A model generated the notes under the pieces. That model had not been told where the DNA came from, made no database searches, and saw only the letters and a program-made list of their open reading frames with translations. This document shows positions 21,801-22,581 of a stretch of 22,581 nt of DNA, in pieces (the first letter of the stretch is position 1; each line of letters opens with the position of its first letter). The stretch covers positions 1 to 22,581 of the forward strand of contig DAHVVD010000003.1 in NCBI GenBank assembly GCA_027328265.1. Direction: 5' to 3'. This stretch comes from Microcaldota archaeon (lineage in GTDB: Archaea; Micrarchaeota; Micrarchaeia; Micrarchaeales; CABMGC01). A program made the translations under genes and the position numbers.

Positions 21801-22581
21801 TAGAGGACCAGAACTACACTAAGTGGCAGCAGGGCACTCCGGTCTTCTCATGCTACACCCAGCGAGGAGGAGAACAGTGCCTGCCATACTCTAACATAAA
21901 CAACATGCATCCTCCTATCGCGCTGCTCGAGGATCCTTTCGCGAACCTGGAGAACCAGGGCTCTCAGAAGGTCTTCAGCTACGCCAACCAGTACAGCAAC
22001 GAATACACTAGTGGTAGCGGAAGCGTGGCCTCGCAGACTATACAGCAGGGATACAGCCAGCAGTGCCTGAATCAGCAGTCGACCTTCTCGCTCCCAACCA
22101 GCTGCAAGGGAAGCAACACTGGCATAAATATAAACATAAAGAACCTCCTAACCGGACTTGGCGCAAGCCAGGCAATCTCTTCGGTCAGTGGCCCTGTTAA
22201 CATACCAGAGCTAGTCAGTTACGTCGGCGGGAAGATGCTGGTGGGATACAGCTACACATACAAGCTCACCCAGCAGTGGACAAACTTCAACCCGATTACG
22301 CCTGGATGCCCTCCGATACCTTCTGCGCTCACCACGGTACTAAGCACCCTCGGAAATAGCGAGAACACAGTCTACGCTTTCTCGCCTTCTCCTCCTGCTG
22401 TGATTGCAGAGGTAGGAGTAGCTGGAATATCTGGAGGCGCCTCATACCTGCAGTACGAGGCAGATAAGCACGGACAGTATTACATACAGAACCTCTCGGA
22501 CATGGGGCTTTACCTGAGCCAGCACATACTCTTCAACCTTACGACGAGCAGGCAGGTTGGCGAGACCTATGTGGCTATGCA
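15887..22581 (+). CDS. Giant secreted/surface protein with a lysozyme-like insert (runs off right edge)
   Basis: One frame stays open from ATG 15887 to the last base, at least 2231 codons. Residues 1-30 are a signal peptide (K8, hydrophobic 11-25, A-K-A cut before Q31). Thirteen N-x-S/T sequons lie between residues 34 and 137, fitting a glycosylated exterior protein. A Gly/Ser patch is followed by about 500 residues (roughly 185-670) of Ala/Ser/Leu-rich helical repeats with regular Pro and Gln (LPAIISESLPVIGPAIG, LAPQLSSVLASALGPTLG). Residues 1113-1264 resemble a lysozyme/transglycosylase domain. After it come beta-rich segments of propeller type (NNYAYVLFS, GNVYAASPSSGCISVF, NGYLYVLDD), a poly-Ser linker (1766-1787) and a Cys-containing C-terminal part. 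No membrane anchor is seen before the edge. G/C-rich like the core genes except in the insert. It is likely an S-layer-associated, adhesion or cell-contact protein. Confidence 0.88.
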   Translation, partial: MPNNFEGKLTPFILSLIIIASLGILGSAKAQVTNVTLGLNGTALNQSLSTYMNVSIGQVNVSTYVPVVLNGTTVDEFINFSFTPAPVIINFTISPAFVANVSADLRTYLNQSLEGKFNASEHALSYVRSNSSAHNLSFQSVSGGGSYSGGVSIGPGSLNVGIDAGGSITGASNNVVASASGSLQPIVIQMAIPSDLAPAIAAAIVAGMQSNLQNSTNAALEASLPQILSELNVSPSIAASLEASLPGALGSSNFSAGLSNAVASVIASNLPAIISESLPVIGPAIGSAVNTALSEGLSAGLTQALPNVLASTTGYINSQVGLGVPVTPSEISAFLMGNLSVSLEPYMEGIMGAQLDSQLSSLGIQTALGPAIVQALATNNFNNQLNQQLQLTVLANLAPQLSSVLASALGPTLGNAVASTLTSYLAIGLTQSFTPALATLLSQNLALDFALQFSSFFPSSVAPIISQLAVAAITNQFGQNTLASAIGSYFGFSITGPITDAQLAGVVLNAIPGLSQMLPAGITTGFIAGLIGGQASPAQILAYLGTTPYGPYTTLLSSFLGINTPTPAQFAYAIAAIIGGQAGEYVAIVANIALSPTPSSIGVVVVQFIVPLIGNSPIGLAAISGISAGLTASIAGATSTAISQAVGVAVLQSLVQNIPGLSAFVSTPYGAIIYQLAIQAIEGNLQNFLSGAGGTGGVGSSLGSSLGSLGNVLNQISLVQNVLSCLGGCSVVVPLGPVIFTTTYKGYTPGASTGNTVSSGAVGNNILSGGPSGNVIIAEGKSKLPSTIETYQQPTGIQQPTGIAQGAGTLGSALTGTGTAATPQAGSGSGSTVFGGSGLAESSSTGLEMDYSPTNQVFNDNQQSSKSWLTCPTQPPSQGPTTDILFYPNPGTFIAGNWCLSQAGSLTTEVYLTTTVKIPSSFPTTVFAIATSPPKTFLAWSTVNPLIVINPGEVVTQVVTYSPTVDGALSNGFNTNSYIFKSVPSLAQHAIWGWWAYIANFGNVKVPQSQSYSRSEILLGITGPLPPFLCYYTYTYSETTTLESINNNYIPFVEYTGISGTPIGGTPGSGLVTAPTTIVASAPAAGSPSTSGACPNKDYAPLLPDQAPAGSVLTPQELYACAEAAGFRGESVYIIAAIAQAESSAYPGALQYPAGGNCPVNTGTESDCAGEGLVQFDWSAHQCITAGGSEYCYSGVLGSNNAYANNPFNQCAFNPTCAMEGAYSLSNKGSNFNSWCTYASTACGGLGNNAYCKFMPAQYSGGNCAGVAPSGNAGPVAITPPVSPTYNYPACTQCMAFNSLIYPYLLFNYSLTMSSSTTVSNPNMNGMNEDIFSPWNYYSPYNTIETFPIDLPSVLFANYTANSGKNLLTNIPENGFGINTNSANAVPLTYFESNGQPPSNIIDPISISITPNNYAYVLFSVQGNSGSGIFCFQGCLSGSNWFVAVIRIIPHGYYNASNIQLPKSVYCAKGTEATGCQPQWNAEWDNYWVNVLGVQNGTAYPIEILSLSKLLAKGCTQQTLIGFPIGKICQEFIPYNVSADNTGDLFIIGTGVVLTNTVGILGGTASSINTDIVRISNTVGGGPLSIVGNSISVLGNLGAGYTEIASSPELGNVYAASPSSGCISVFSGETLGFITSIPLAFGSYPGGATPGVATIAGIPAGLGCSEPAEQVNIGQWLNSGGLFGSKLSVSGDVVTQNMDVWQNHHPIAISDVNGYLYVLDDWAGSLQGGTQFNILDLREINSTGVDVPINPTLFNDLYVQAQCSILSSSLPSSGSSSSSSSSSPSGSVTGQCFPQDQPQPTVKCNSACQVQTSSCLTGQYISQGAGQIEEPGNSYSCVASDGSSTYYSPVAPIVPSVEQFQNTSYPPFGWMLSANIGGTTFCAVDCSYTPGTSTGSYYPVGPQLPAQPTGPNWWDLVLHGLPVGGGPGQGGVIAAPGASASVGFSMDSNGTAALFFPKSNNFLTPELLFGRIEDQNYTKWQQGTPVFSCYTQRGGEQCLPYSNINNMHPPIALLEDPFANLENQGSQKVFSYANQYSNEYTSGSGSVASQTIQQGYSQQCLNQQSTFSLPTSCKGSNTGININIKNLLTGLGASQAISSVSGPVNIPELVSYVGGKMLVGYSYTYKLTQQWTNFNPITPGCPPIPSALTTVLSTLGNSENTVYAFSPSPPAVIAEVGVAGISGGASYLQYEADKHGQYYIQNLSDMGLYLSQHILFNLTTSRQVGETYVAM
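18260..18295 (+). repeat. Two tandem 18-base units in the giant gene
   Basis: The unit CAGCAACCTACTGGAATT is followed by the same unit with one change (A to G), encoding QQPTGI twice and then a partial QP-less third turn. It lies in a low-complexity Gly/Thr/Ser linker after the helical repeat region. It is probably a slippage product. Confidence 0.7.
19223..19678 (+). other. Lysozyme/transglycosylase-like domain inside the giant protein
   Basis: Residues 1113-1264 read LTPQELYACAEAAGFRGES, IIAAIAQAESSAYPGA, GEGLVQFDWSAHQ, then NPFNQC, AMEGAYSLSNKGSNFNSW. The order A-x-x-A-G-F-x-G-E, I-A-x-A-E-S, G-L-x-Q, N-P, A-x-x-A-Y-x-L, F-x-x-W matches the lysozyme-like domain of phage and actinobacterial cell-wall hydrolases, with E1142 as the candidate catalytic acid. 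The stretch holds about 11 cysteines. Codons are markedly A/T-richer than in the rest of the gene: by eye about 13 AAT to 4 AAC, and TGT over TGC. Domain insertion from another source is the likely origin. The assignment rests on motif memory. Confidence 0.65.
21182..21247 (+). repeat. Poly-serine linker in the giant gene
   Basis: The segment encodes residues 1766-1787, mostly Ser (SSSLPSSGSSSSSSSSSPSG), using mixed Ser codons (TCA, TCT, TCC, AGT, TCG). The mixed codons suggest it is kept as protein rather than being a fresh DNA slippage tract. It separates the propeller-like part from a Cys-containing part and is probably flexible and possibly glycosylated. Confidence 0.75.

Overview
The window looks like a piece of an archaeal chromosome. 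Several genes have an A/T-rich TATA-like box centred about 25-27 bases before the start codon and no Shine-Dalgarno sequence, as in leaderless archaeal transcripts. The gene set is also archaeal: an Lhr-type helicase abutting a COG1407-type phosphoesterase, VapBC/AbrB/HicAB modules, a TPR-AAA+ ATPase, and a very large secreted protein rich in N-glycosylation sequons. Small gene spacing and a giant surface protein would fit a DPANN archaeon of the Micrarchaeota/ARMAN kind, but that placement is a guess. No rRNA, tRNA, CRISPR array or intact transposase was seen.

Region 1 (1-4415, minus strand, A/T-rich) is a compact operon read right to left: an unknown 146-150-residue protein, a FIST-domain protein, a PaaK/LuxE-like adenylate-forming enzyme, and a UbiA-like membrane prenyltransferase. 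After a spacer with three hairpins comes the start of a second, closely related PaaK-like gene that leaves the window at base 1. A class I aminotransferase (4470-5705) diverges from this operon. It is followed by two related hairpin-bearing copies of what looks like an IS200/IS605-type right end, then a DUF2268-like zinc protease gene.

Region 2 (about 6550-9310, minus strand) is a toxin-antitoxin island. It holds VapB/VapC with a downstream broken small ORF, AbrB/PIN, and HicB/HicA, then a small G/C-richer gene at 9050-9310. A direct repeat of about 42 bp separates the modules. In its right-most copy this repeat is the 3' coding end of the 9050-9310 gene. The layout suggests that the modules were added, cassette-fashion, at the 3' end of that gene.

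Region 3 (9552-15820, plus strand, G/C-richer) looks like host core: Lhr helicase and phosphoesterase with zero spacing; an ankyrin protein and RNase HI coupled by an ATGA overlap; then a TPR-AAA+ ATPase.

Region 4 (15887 to the window end) is one open frame of at least 2231 codons with no stop. It encodes a signal peptide, a sequon-rich N-terminus, a long Ala/Ser/Leu helical repeat region, an A/T-richer cysteine-rich insert resembling a lysozyme/transglycosylase domain, beta-rich segments and a poly-Ser linker. The lysozyme-like insert and the repeat-flanked toxin-antitoxin cassettes are the most interesting observations.
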